Shown one piece after another: positions 24,908 to 33,725 of a stretch of 64,000 bases of DNA. Origin of the DNA: Hyalangium versicolor (GTDB lineage Bacteria; Myxococcota; Myxococcia; Myxococcales; Myxococcaceae). Made by a program: the position numbers and the translations under genes. The stretch's first letter is position 1. Every line of letters starts with the position of its first letter. The DNA is taken from NCBI RefSeq assembly GCF_020103695.1, contig NZ_JAHXBF010000024.1, forward strand, positions 140,617 to 204,616. Reading direction: 5' to 3'. The notes beneath the pieces are model-generated. The model ran no database searches. It saw nothing but the letters and a program-made list of their open reading frames with translations, and had not been told where the DNA came from.

Positions 24908-25105
24908 GCTCGGGGGTAGGAACGCGGCTCACAGGGAGAGCCCCTATTCTTTTCGGCTTGCCGTTTTTTACCCTGCGAGCAACGCTTTTTCACCAACTCT
25001 CACTGAATGCGAAATCCCTGGCCACCACGTGGATGACCGGGGATCCCGCGCGGAGTTGTTCTCGGTTCATTCTGCCGCCGCGCAGATCATCGAGGGGGAC
25101 ATCCA

Positions 25106-28100
25106 ATGATGCTGCGTGCCGTAGGCCGAGTGCTCCTGCTGGTAGCTGCTCTGGTTGCTGTTTCCTGTGGTGAGAGTGCACCTGATTCACGCTCGGATCC
25201 GTCGCCGCGCACGACACGCCAGGAGGTCCGCAGCACCAACAAGGTGCTGATCCTCGGCAGCAGCGTGAACGGAGGGATCAACAGCCGCGAGGCGGACGCC
25301 GTGCGCGCGGCATCCTCGACGACACAGATCGATGTGGTGACACCAGCGCAGTGGAGCGCACTGACGGCCACGCAGTTCATGGCCTACAAGGCGATCATCA
25401 TCGGAGACGCGGCCTGCCAGAGCGGCACGGCGGCGTTCCAGGCGGCCATCGACAACCGCAACACGTGGGGCGCCATCGTGGACGGAGACGTGGCGCTGCT
25501 CGCCACGGACCCGACGACGAACGGCACGGACCTGCTGGTGGAGAACGGAGTCCGCTTCGTCCTCAACTCGGTGCAGTACACGACGGGCATGTACGTCTCG
25601 CTGGGCTGCGCTTACCGGAGTGCCCCGGGCAACACGCCCGTCCCGCTGCTGGAGCCCTTCGGCAGCTTCCGGGTCCAAGGCCTGTCTCCGTGCGCCGACT
25701 CCGGGCACATGTTCGAGATGTACAACAACCTCCTCTCCGACGGGCTGTGGGACGGGCTGCTCGGCGGCGCGGGAGGGTGTGCGGCCCGCTCGGTGTTCAC
25801 CCAGTACCCGGAGCGCACGTTCTCGTTCGCGGCGCTCGCGATGAACTCCTCCGGGGCGCCGGTGCCCGGCGAGACGACCTACACGGACTACACCTACGAT
25901 CCCGGCAACGAGACCGTGGTCGCGGGCACGCCGTACATCCTGCTGCGCGGGGCGATGACGCTGGGAGCCGGATGCGGTCTGCCCTATGGCCAAGAGGAGT
26001 GCGACCTGGGAGACGGCATCAACGGCAGCCCCGCGGGTGACGGGCAGCCTCCCGAGAGCACCTGCTCGTGGACGTGCCACCGGCAGTGGTGCGGCGACGG
26101 ACACGTGGACACGGAGTTCGGCGAGGAATGTGACAACGGCATCCACAACGGCCGCAGCCAGGATTCCTCCGCGTCCATCGGCGCCTGCACGTCGTTCTGC
26201 AAGATTCCTCAAATCTCGGAGAAGCATCCGCCGACCGCGCTGTGCAAGAACGTGACGGTGGTGGCGACGAACACCTGCGGCATGGCGGCCGACATCAACA
26301 ACGGCTCGTTCGATCCGGACAATGATCTGGTGGGCTGCACGCAGGGCCCGGCCGGCCCGTACGCCATCGGCAACACGCTGGTGACGCTGACGTGCACGGA
26401 CCAGGCGAACAACTCGGCCACGTGCACGGGCACGGTGACGGTCACGGACAAGGTGCCGCCGACAGTCACTCTCACCGCTCCGGTGAACCAGTCGGTGGAG
26501 TGCACCAAGGGCGGCACGTATACGGATCCCGGGTCCAGCGCGAGCGACCCATGCGAGGGCCTCCTCCCACCGAGCAGCATCACCCGGACAGGCACGGTGA
26601 GCGTGGGGGTGCCCAGCACCTATACCCTGAGCTATCAGGCCACGGACTCGGCGGGGAACACCTCGGCCATCGCCACGCGCTCGGTCACCGTCGCCGACAC
26701 CCTGGCCCCCACCCTCACCCGCATCGGTGGAGACGTCACCCGCGAGTGCGGCAGCAACTTCGTCGAGCCTGGCATCACCGCCAACGACCAGTGCGACGGC
26801 ATGCTCACCAACAAGATCGTCCGCACCGGCACGGTGAACACCGCCGTGGTGGGCACCTACGTGCTCCGCTACAACGTGAAGGACGCGGCCAACCACCCGG
26901 CCGAGGAAGTCCTTCGCAACGTCACCATCCGCGACACCACCGCGCCCACCGTCACCCTCAACACACCCTCGCCCCAGACGGCCGAGTGCGGCACCGCCTA
27001 TGTGGATCCGGGCGCCACCGTCACGGACACCTGCGCCAGCTCGCTGACCGCTGTGGTCAACACCAGCAACATCAACATGGGGGCGAAGGGCATCTACACC
27101 ATCAACTACAAGGCCACCGATCCTTCCGGCAACACGGGCTACTCCTCCAATCGCACCGTGACCGTGAACGACACGCTCGGGCCCACGGTGACGCTGGTGG
27201 CCCCGGTGAACCAGCCGGTGGAGTGCACCAAGGGCGGCACGTATGCGGATCCGGGCTCCAGCGCGACCGACCTCTGCGAGGGGGCCTTGCCGCAGAGCAA
27301 CATCACGCGCACGGGCACGGTGAGCGTGGGGGTGCCCAGCACCTACTCGCTGAGCTACCAGGCCGCGGACTCCCTGGGGAACACCTCGGCCATCGTCACG
27401 CGCTCGGTCACCGTCGCGGACACCCTCGCCCCCATCCTCACCCTCACCGGCGGGGATGTGACTCGCGAGTGCGGCAGCAGCTTCGTCGAGCCCGGCATGA
27501 GCGCCAACGACCAGTGCGACGGCGTGCTCACCAGCAAGGTCATCCGCACCGGCACCGTGAACACCGCCGCATTGGGCTCCTATGTGCTGCGCTACAACGT
27601 GAAGGATGCGGCCAACCACCCGGCCGCGGAAGCCACTCGCACCGTCAACATCCGCGACACCACCGCGCCTACCGTCACCCTCAATACTCCTTCTCCCCAG
27701 ACGGCCGAGTGCGGCGGCACCTACGCGGATCCGGGTGCCACGGCCACCGACACCTGCGCCGGCCCGCTGACCGCGGTGGTCAACGCCAGCAGCATCAGCA
27801 TGGGCACGCCGGGCAGCTACAACATCAACTACAAGGCCACCGATCCCTCCGGCAACACGGGCTACTCCTCCAACCGCGCCGTGACCGTGAGCGACACGCT
27901 CGCGCCGACGCTGACCCTCAACGGCCAGGCCACCCTGGCCCAGGAGTGCGCCGCCGCGTTCAACGATCCGGGCGCCACGGCCATCGACCAGTGCTACGGC
28001 AACCTCACGAGCCAGATCGTCAAGACGGGCACGGTGAACACCGCGACGCTGGGCTCCTACACGGTTCGCTACAACGTGAAGGACCCCAACAACCTGGCCG

Positions 28101-29836
28101 CCCCCGAGGTGACTCGCACCGTCACGGTGCGTGACACGCTCCCGCCGGTCATCACCATGAACGGCCCGCCCACCCAGACGCTGGAGTGCGGCAGCACGTA
28201 CACGGATCCGGGCGCCACGGCGGCGGACGCGTGCGCCGGTCCCGTGACGGTGGTGCTCAGCACCTCGGCCAACCCGAACGCGCCGGGCAGCTACCTCATC
28301 ACCTACACGGCCACGGATCCGTCGGGCAACAAGGTCACCCTGTACGGCGCTCGCACCGTCACGGTGAACGACACGCTGCCTCCGACGCTGACGCTGCTCG
28401 GCTCGGCCAGCCAGGCGCTGGAGTGCGGCACGCCCTACAACGACCCTGGCGCTAAGGCCAACGACGCCTGCTACGGAGACATCACCAACCGCATCGCCCG
28501 CACGGGCTCCGTGAACCCCGGCAGCCCGGGCAGCTACAACCTCGTCTACACCGTCTCGGATCCCTCGGGCCGCAGCTCTCCTCCGCTCGCGCGCACGGTG
28601 AACGTGTCGGACACGCTGCCGCCCACCCTCACGGTGCTCGGCTCGGCCAACCTGCAGCATGAGTGCGGCACGCCGTACACCGATGCGGGCGCCACGGCCA
28701 CCGACCTGTGCGCCGGTACCCTGCCCATCACCACCACGGGTTCGGTGAACTCCGCCGTCATCGGGAACTACTCGCTGGCCTACTCGGCGGCCGATCCCAC
28801 GGGCCACCGGGTGAGTGGCGGCCGGGCCGTGGCCGTCCGGGACACGCTGCCTCCGCAGATCCAGCTCAACCCGGGGCCCTCCGTCCTGCCCTGCAATGGC
28901 GCGCCCTATGTGGATCCGGGCGCCACGGCCACGGATCTCTGCGCGGGCAACCTCACCTCGCGCATCGTCACCAGCAGCAACCTGGATCAGACGCGGGCGG
29001 GCCAGTACGCCATCACCTACAGCGTGTCGGACAACACGGGCCACACGGCCACGGCGACGCGGCCCATCACGGTGCAGGGCGCGGCGATCCACCTCAACGA
29101 CTTCAACCTCTTCCTGCTCGAGGACTACAGCGGCGGCCACGACGTGCAGGGGAAGATCGCCGTGGGCGGCAACCTCTCCATGACGAACTTCACCGTGGGC
29201 GCGGGGCAGCCGGCGAGCGACATCGCGAACACCCTGGTGGCGGGCGGCAACCTGACGCTCTCCCACGGCGGCGTCTGGGGCGACACCTGGTACGGAGGCA
29301 CCTACACCCCGGACTCGGACGTGGTCATCCACCGAGGCACGCTGGCCAAGGGCACCCCCATCAACTTCGCCACCCGCTTCTCAGAGCTGAGGACGTTGAC
29401 GTCGCAGTTGGCGAACATGGTCATCAACGGCACCACGACCAAGGAGTCCTGGGGCGGAGTCGTCTTGAAGGGCACCAGCCCCACGGTGAACGTCTTCGAG
29501 GTGAACGCCACTGCCTTCTCGGGCGCCACCAACCTGTCCATCACGGCGCCGGCCAACTCGCTGGCGGTGGTGAACATCCGAGGCACCTCGGCCTCGCTGA
29601 GCAGCTTCAGCATCACGCTCAACGGCGGGCTCGATCAGAGCACCGTGCTCTACAACTTCCCCGAGGCCACGACGATCAACGCGCAGGGCATCGGGTTCCG
29701 GGGCACGGTGCTCGCGCCCTACGCCCGCCTCACCTTCAACAACGGGAGCTGGGACGGCGGCATCTACGCGGTGTCGATGACGGGCAGCGCCGAGGGCCAC
29801 ATCAACCCGCTGCCGGATCAGGGCTTCTGCCAGTAA
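25106..29836 (+). CDS. giant Ig-repeat lipoprotein with choice-of-anchor A domain
   Basis: 1576 residues. The N-terminus is a probable lipoprotein signal (LLLVAALVAVSC). An N-terminal alpha/beta part reaches about residue 280. About 290-370 are a Cys-rich DUF4215-like segment (CGDGHVDTEFGEECDNG). One HYR-like domain follows (about 375-450). Then come eleven Ig-like DUF5011-type repeats of about 80 residues, each with ECG.xYxDPG.xAxD and ending in a TVTVxDTxxP linker. About 1329-1576 are a choice-of-anchor A beta-helix-like domain (LNDFNLFLLEDYSGG, GKIAVGGNLS). Such proteins are surface adhesins or matrix components; function is inferred from architecture. Repeats 1-3 and 4-6 are near copies. 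Confidence 0.85.
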   Translation: MMLRAVGRVLLLVAALVAVSCGESAPDSRSDPSPRTTRQEVRSTNKVLILGSSVNGGINSREADAVRAASSTTQIDVVTPAQWSALTATQFMAYKAIIIGDAACQSGTAAFQAAIDNRNTWGAIVDGDVALLATDPTTNGTDLLVENGVRFVLNSVQYTTGMYVSLGCAYRSAPGNTPVPLLEPFGSFRVQGLSPCADSGHMFEMYNNLLSDGLWDGLLGGAGGCAARSVFTQYPERTFSFAALAMNSSGAPVPGETTYTDYTYDPGNETVVAGTPYILLRGAMTLGAGCGLPYGQEECDLGDGINGSPAGDGQPPESTCSWTCHRQWCGDGHVDTEFGEECDNGIHNGRSQDSSASIGACTSFCKIPQISEKHPPTALCKNVTVVATNTCGMAADINNGSFDPDNDLVGCTQGPAGPYAIGNTLVTLTCTDQANNSATCTGTVTVTDKVPPTVTLTAPVNQSVECTKGGTYTDPGSSASDPCEGLLPPSSITRTGTVSVGVPSTYTLSYQATDSAGNTSAIATRSVTVADTLAPTLTRIGGDVTRECGSNFVEPGITANDQCDGMLTNKIVRTGTVNTAVVGTYVLRYNVKDAANHPAEEVLRNVTIRDTTAPTVTLNTPSPQTAECGTAYVDPGATVTDTCASSLTAVVNTSNINMGAKGIYTINYKATDPSGNTGYSSNRTVTVNDTLGPTVTLVAPVNQPVECTKGGTYADPGSSATDLCEGALPQSNITRTGTVSVGVPSTYSLSYQAADSLGNTSAIVTRSVTVADTLAPILTLTGGDVTRECGSSFVEPGMSANDQCDGVLTSKVIRTGTVNTAALGSYVLRYNVKDAANHPAAEATRTVNIRDTTAPTVTLNTPSPQTAECGGTYADPGATATDTCAGPLTAVVNASSISMGTPGSYNINYKATDPSGNTGYSSNRAVTVSDTLAPTLTLNGQATLAQECAAAFNDPGATAIDQCYGNLTSQIVKTGTVNTATLGSYTVRYNVKDPNNLAAPEVTRTVTVRDTLPPVITMNGPPTQTLECGSTYTDPGATAADACAGPVTVVLSTSANPNAPGSYLITYTATDPSGNKVTLYGARTVTVNDTLPPTLTLLGSASQALECGTPYNDPGAKANDACYGDITNRIARTGSVNPGSPGSYNLVYTVSDPSGRSSPPLARTVNVSDTLPPTLTVLGSANLQHECGTPYTDAGATATDLCAGTLPITTTGSVNSAVIGNYSLAYSAADPTGHRVSGGRAVAVRDTLPPQIQLNPGPSVLPCNGAPYVDPGATATDLCAGNLTSRIVTSSNLDQTRAGQYAITYSVSDNTGHTATATRPITVQGAAIHLNDFNLFLLEDYSGGHDVQGKIAVGGNLSMTNFTVGAGQPASDIANTLVAGGNLTLSHGGVWGDTWYGGTYTPDSDVVIHRGTLAKGTPINFATRFSELRTLTSQLANMVINGTTTKESWGGVVLKGTSPTVNVFEVNATAFSGATNLSITAPANSLAVVNIRGTSASLSSFSITLNGGLDQSTVLYNFPEATTINAQGIGFRGTVLAPYARLTFNNGSWDGGIYAVSMTGSAEGHINPLPDQGFCQ
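26450..27895 (+). repeat. tandem 723-bp block duplication inside the Ig-repeat lipoprotein
   Basis: Ig repeats 1-3 and 4-6 share the order of their distinctive openings: APVNQxVECTKGGTY, GGDVTRECGS and NTPSPQTAECG. The matching bases GTGCACCAAGGGCGGCAC end at 26517 and again at 27240, an offset of 723 bases, or exactly 241 codons. A whole three-domain cassette was therefore duplicated in frame. Boundaries are approximate. Confidence 0.8.
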
Positions 29837-29855
29837 CGCCTCGGGCGGCGGCCTG

Positions 29856-29890
29856 GAGCCAACTGGTATGACAGGCATACCAGTTGGCTC
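29856..29890. terminator. perfect 15-bp hairpin between converging genes
   Basis: GAGCCAACTGGTATG (29856-29870) and its exact complement (29876-29890) flank a 5-base loop, 20 bases after the lipoprotein stop and 66 bases before the converging reductase stop. A long perfect stem without a U-tract would suit a bidirectional terminator or an mRNA 3'-end stabiliser. Confidence 0.5.
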
Positions 29891-29956
29891 GAACCGCGCC
29901 CGGAAGGGGGCATCCTGGGTTGGCGCCCCGTCCTGCAGGGGCTGACCTGAAGGGAC

Positions 29957-30940
29957 TCAGGAACTCGGGTAGCAGCCCGCCTGCCGCGCACGCTCGCGCA
30001 CCAGCGTGAGAACGAGTTCACAGGTGGGCATGGGCCGGCCCACGAGTTGTCCCAGCTCGACCACGGCTCCGAGGAGCGCGTCGATCTCCATCGGCCGGCC
30101 GCGCTCCAGGTCCTGGAGCATGGATGTCTTGTGGGCGCCGACCGCCGCCGCTCCCGAGATGCGCTGATCGATGTCGATGAGGAGGCGGGCGCCCACGGCC
30201 TCGGCCACGGCCTGGGCCTCGGCCATCATGGTGCGCGCCACCGTCCGTAGATCACCCTGGGTCGCCAGCCGGTCGAGCGGCGCTCCTGTCAGCGCCGACA
30301 GCGGGTTGAACGCGAGGTTCCCCCAGAGCTTGACCCAGAGTTCATCGCGGATGCGAGGACGCACCGGAGCTTTCAGTCCGGCCTGGATCATCAAGCGGGA
30401 CAGAGCCTGCACTCGAGGGCTCTTGCTGCCATCGGGCTCTCCGAGGGTGAAGCGATCTCCCTCGACATGGAGGATGACACCCGGCTCGACGACCTCCGCC
30501 GAGGGGTACACCACCGCGCCAATGACACGGGATGGGGGGAGCACCTCCCAGAGCCTGCCGCCGGGATCGACGCTCTCCACCCTGCGATCGCGATACGGGC
30601 CATCGAGCCCGTAGAAGTACCAGTAGGGAATGCCGTTGATACCGGTAACGAGCGCGGTCTCAGGCCCCAGCAGCTGGGCGATCTGGGGCGCCGCAGCTGG
30701 CAGCGAGTGTGCCTTCAGGGTGACGACGACGTAGTCCTGGGGGCCGGCCTCCGAGGGCTCGCTCGTGCAGCGGGGCCGCAGGGTGAGCGTCTCGCCATCG
30801 CTCTTCAGCGTGACGCCTCGGGTGCGCATGGCCTCCAGGTGCGCTCCGCGCGCGATGAAGGTGACGTCTGCCCCGGCCTGGAGCAGCTTCACGCCAAGAA
30901 AGCCGCCGATGGCTCCGGCTCCGAAGATGGCGATCCTCAT
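29957..30940 (-). CDS. ketopantoate reductase-family protein (ApbA/PanE)
   Basis: 327 residues. The N-terminal Rossmann motif GAGAIGGFLG (residues 7-16) binds NADPH. The middle has the family's VVVTLKAHS and ALVTGINGIPYW, and the C-terminal helical domain carries KLWGNLAFNPLSAL with the catalytic Lys and Asn region, plus EIDALLGAVVELG. PanE reduces 2-dehydropantoate to pantoate for CoA synthesis, but the family also includes other 2-oxo-acid reductases. Its start overlaps the stop of a CoA ligase by 4 bases, which suggests a shared, possibly catabolic job rather than simple pantothenate synthesis. Family certain, substrate not. Confidence 0.8.
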   Translation of the reverse strand: MRIAIFGAGAIGGFLGVKLLQAGADVTFIARGAHLEAMRTRGVTLKSDGETLTLRPRCTSEPSEAGPQDYVVVTLKAHSLPAAAPQIAQLLGPETALVTGINGIPYWYFYGLDGPYRDRRVESVDPGGRLWEVLPPSRVIGAVVYPSAEVVEPGVILHVEGDRFTLGEPDGSKSPRVQALSRLMIQAGLKAPVRPRIRDELWVKLWGNLAFNPLSALTGAPLDRLATQGDLRTVARTMMAEAQAVAEAVGARLLIDIDQRISGAAAVGAHKTSMLQDLERGRPMEIDALLGAVVELGQLVGRPMPTCELVLTLVRERARQAGCYPSS

Positions 30941-32466
30941 GCCTTGAGTCCCAGGCGCTCGGCCAGGCCAATGCGTTGCAGTTTGCCCGTGGGCCCCTTG
31001 GGGATCTCCGTGAGGAAGACGATCTGCCGGGGCACCTTGAAGTCCGCCAGCCGGGTAGCGGCGAACTCGCGGAGTTCCCGCTCTCCTATCGTCATGCCCT
31101 CCCGGAGCACCACGGCAGCGGCCACATCCTCACCCAGCTTGGAATGCGGCATGGCGAAGGTAACCACCTGCTGCACGGCGGGGTGATCCATCAGCACCGT
31201 GTCGACCTCGAGCGGGCTGATCTTCTCGCCACCCCGGTTGATGATCTCCTTGAGCCGGCCTGTGAGCCGCAGGAACCCCGCCTCATCGAGCGTCCCCTGA
31301 TCTCCCGTGTGGAACCAGCCGTGTGTGAAGGCCTTGGCGTTGGCCTCCGGGTTGTTCTCGTAGCCGACGGTGACGTTGCGGCCGCGGATGACGACCTCAC
31401 CCACTGCGCCGGGAGGCAGCAGGTGTCCCTGCTCGTCCATGATGCCAACCTCTGGTCCGGCGGCAATGCCCACCGAGCCCGCGTAACGCGGCCGGGGTGG
31501 CAGCGGGTTCGAGGCCATCTGATGCGAGGCCTCGGTCATCCCGTAGCTCTCGATGACGGGCACACCGAACGTCTGTTCGAGTGCCTCCATGACCTGCGGC
31601 GGGAGCGACGCGGAGGAGGAACGGATGAAGCGAAGCCTCCCGCCCCGGAGGCTGTCGGCGTTGCGGCCCGCGCGCCCGAGGATTGCCTGGTGCATGGTGG
31701 GCACGGCCGTGTACCAGGTCGGACGGATCTCTTCGAACCAGGAGAAGAACTTCAGGGCGTTGAAGCCCGGGGTGCACACCACGGAGCCACCCGCCGCGAT
31801 GCTTGCCAGCACCGCCGCGATGAGTCCGTGGATATGGAAGAGCGGCATGATGTTGAGGCAGACATCCCCGCGCCCCAGTTGAAGCGTGCGGCCGATGTGG
31901 CCCGCGGAGGCCGTGAGGTTGAGGTGACTCAGCGGCACCAGCTTGGGCCTCGATGTCGTTCCCGAGGTGTGGAGCACGAGGGCCACATCCTCGGGTGCGG
32001 CGAGGCCCGCTCGCGCCGGTGTTCCAGAGAGAGGACGCTCGGGCCGGAGCGTGAAGCTGCCGGAGGGGCCCTGGGACTCGGGAACCAGCTCGACGACCGG
32101 GATGCCTCGGGCCGCGGCAACGGCTCGGGCGGGGCTCTCCATTCCCTCCTGGACGACGAGCACCCGTGCGTTCAGGTCCGTGAGATAGAACTCGAACTCC
32201 TGCGCCTGATAGGCGGGATTGAGCGGCGCCGTAGTGGCGCCACAGGCGATACAGAGGAAGGCCGTGGCCATCTCCGGCCCGTTCGGCAGCACCAGGGCCA
32301 CACGGTCCCCTCGGCCGATGCCCATGCCGTTCAGGGCCGCCACCGTGCTCCGGGCCAGGCGTCTCAGGCCTCCATGGCTGAGTTCCACGCGGCCTGGGGC
32401 TCCGATGGCGACATCGTCCTCGGCGCCCTGCTCCATGAGCCCTGCGATCGTGTCCTCACGATCCAT
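30937..32466 (-). CDS. acyl-CoA synthetase, oxalate-CoA ligase-like (AAE3/Pcs60 type)
   Basis: 509-residue adenylate-forming ligase. The AMP-binding motif reads LHTSGTTSRPK, with the SRP variant that is characteristic of the plant AAE3/yeast Pcs60 oxalyl-CoA synthetase group. Further group features are PLFHIHGLIAAVLAS, FIRSSSASLPPQVM, SYGMTEASHQMASNPLP and WFHTGDQG. The C-terminal lid has RLKEIINRGGEKISP and KGPTGKLQR, with the catalytic Lys. The enzyme would activate oxalate or another small carboxylate with ATP and CoA. It is translated before, and overlaps, the reductase gene. GAAGGAG precedes the ATG. Confidence 0.8.
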   Translation of the reverse strand: MDREDTIAGLMEQGAEDDVAIGAPGRVELSHGGLRRLARSTVAALNGMGIGRGDRVALVLPNGPEMATAFLCIACGATTAPLNPAYQAQEFEFYLTDLNARVLVVQEGMESPARAVAAARGIPVVELVPESQGPSGSFTLRPERPLSGTPARAGLAAPEDVALVLHTSGTTSRPKLVPLSHLNLTASAGHIGRTLQLGRGDVCLNIMPLFHIHGLIAAVLASIAAGGSVVCTPGFNALKFFSWFEEIRPTWYTAVPTMHQAILGRAGRNADSLRGGRLRFIRSSSASLPPQVMEALEQTFGVPVIESYGMTEASHQMASNPLPPRPRYAGSVGIAAGPEVGIMDEQGHLLPPGAVGEVVIRGRNVTVGYENNPEANAKAFTHGWFHTGDQGTLDEAGFLRLTGRLKEIINRGGEKISPLEVDTVLMDHPAVQQVVTFAMPHSKLGEDVAAAVVLREGMTIGERELREFAATRLADFKVPRQIVFLTEIPKGPTGKLQRIGLAERLGLKA

Positions 32467-32611
32467 GTCGATGCTCCTTCACTGCAGCCAACACTCCCTC
32501 GACAGGCGAGACGACACCCGAACCTCCGCGCCATGCGAGAGCGTCCAGTGCCGTTCTCCCCGTCGAAATCAACATGGCGGAGCCCATGCGCATTGGCTAG
32601 TCATCCGCGTC

Positions 32612-33625
32612 ATGAAAGCGTACGAACTCCAGAAGACGGGCAGCATCGAGGGCTGGGTACAGGTGGACAGGCCGGACCCGAAGCCGGGCCCCGGACAGGC
32701 CCTGGTCCGGATCCGAGCCGTCTCGCTGAACTATCGCGACTGGGTCATCGCTCGGGGGAGCTACCGCCGAGGCCTGCCCGACCTTCCCCTGATCCCCGTA
32801 TCGGACGGCGCTGGCGAGGTGGTCGCCGTGGGTGAAGGCGTGACTCGGGTGAAGCCGGGGGATCGCGTGGCGCCCACCTTCTTCCAGACATGGACGGACG
32901 GCCCACAGACGCCGGAGCGCACGGCCCGAGCACTCGGCGGGAACATCGACGGCGTGCTGGCGCAGCACGTGGTGCTGGATGCGGAGGGGCTGGTGCACCT
33001 GCCGGACTACCTCTCCTTCGAGGAGGGCTCGACGCTGCCGTGCGCGGCCGTCACCGTGTGGAACACGCTGGTTCTCGAGGGCAAGCTCCAGGCGGGACAG
33101 ACGGTGCTGGCGCAGGGCACGGGGGGTGTCTCCATCTTCGCGCTGCAGTTTGCGCGGATGCTGGGAGCGCGCATCATCATCACCTCCAGCCATGACGAGA
33201 AGCTGGAGCGTGCACGGCAGCTCGGCGCGAACGAGACGCTCAACTACAAGAAGCACCCCGACTGGGAGCAGAAGGTCCTGGAGCTGACGGGTGGACAGGG
33301 CGTGGATCACATCATCGAGGTGGGCGGCGAGCAGACGCTCCCGAAGTCCCTCCGCGCGGCGCGGCCCGGCGGGCACATCCACCTCATCGGCCTGCTGAGC
33401 GGTGCTCCTGGCAAGCCGGACGCGGCCCAGGGCGACTCCAAACAGGTGCAACTCCACCCCGTCTACGTAGGCAGCCGCGTCATGTTCGAGGACATGAACC
33501 GGGCCATGACTCCTCACCGGCTGAAGCCGGTCATCGATCGGGTCTTCCCCTTCGATCAGGCACGAGAGGCCCTGCGCTACATGCAGGAGGGCGCGCACTT
33601 CGGCAAGGTGGTCATCTCGGTCTGA
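32612..33625 (+). CDS. zinc-independent MDR alcohol dehydrogenase / quinone-oxidoreductase-like
   Basis: 337-residue medium-chain dehydrogenase/reductase. The N-terminal GroES-like domain includes VSLNYRDWVIARGSY and SDGAGEVVAVGEGV. The NAD(P)-binding domain has AQGTGGVSIFALQFA (about 165-180). The NYRDW and missing structural Cys cluster place it with NADP-dependent enzymes lacking zinc. The substrate is unknown. It is divergent from the CoA ligase gene, with 145 bases between that hold the promoters but no motif I can name. The ATG at 32612 gives the standard MKAYEL start; the open frame upstream overlaps the ligase promoter. Confidence 0.85.
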   Translation: MKAYELQKTGSIEGWVQVDRPDPKPGPGQALVRIRAVSLNYRDWVIARGSYRRGLPDLPLIPVSDGAGEVVAVGEGVTRVKPGDRVAPTFFQTWTDGPQTPERTARALGGNIDGVLAQHVVLDAEGLVHLPDYLSFEEGSTLPCAAVTVWNTLVLEGKLQAGQTVLAQGTGGVSIFALQFARMLGARIIITSSHDEKLERARQLGANETLNYKKHPDWEQKVLELTGGQGVDHIIEVGGEQTLPKSLRAARPGGHIHLIGLLSGAPGKPDAAQGDSKQVQLHPVYVGSRVMFEDMNRAMTPHRLKPVIDRVFPFDQAREALRYMQEGAHFGKVVISV

Positions 33626-33725
33626 GGTGGCTCCCTCCGAGGATGGGACGTGCGTTCCGGATGTGGCGCACTATGCTGCGCCCGTCTCGCGGCCACGTGT
33701 TGGCCGTCGCTCCAGGGGGGATGCC

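Noticed and set aside
26450..29090. Regular repeats reminiscent of a repeat array
   Set aside because: The repeats are about 240 bases, coding, and vary in sequence. They are protein domains, not CRISPR or satellite DNA.
25187..29332. A 1381-codon open frame on the minus strand
   Set aside because: It is exactly opposite the Ig-repeat lipoprotein. High GC at third positions leaves the opposite strand open, and its protein is a low-complexity run of Arg, Gly and Val without any domain.
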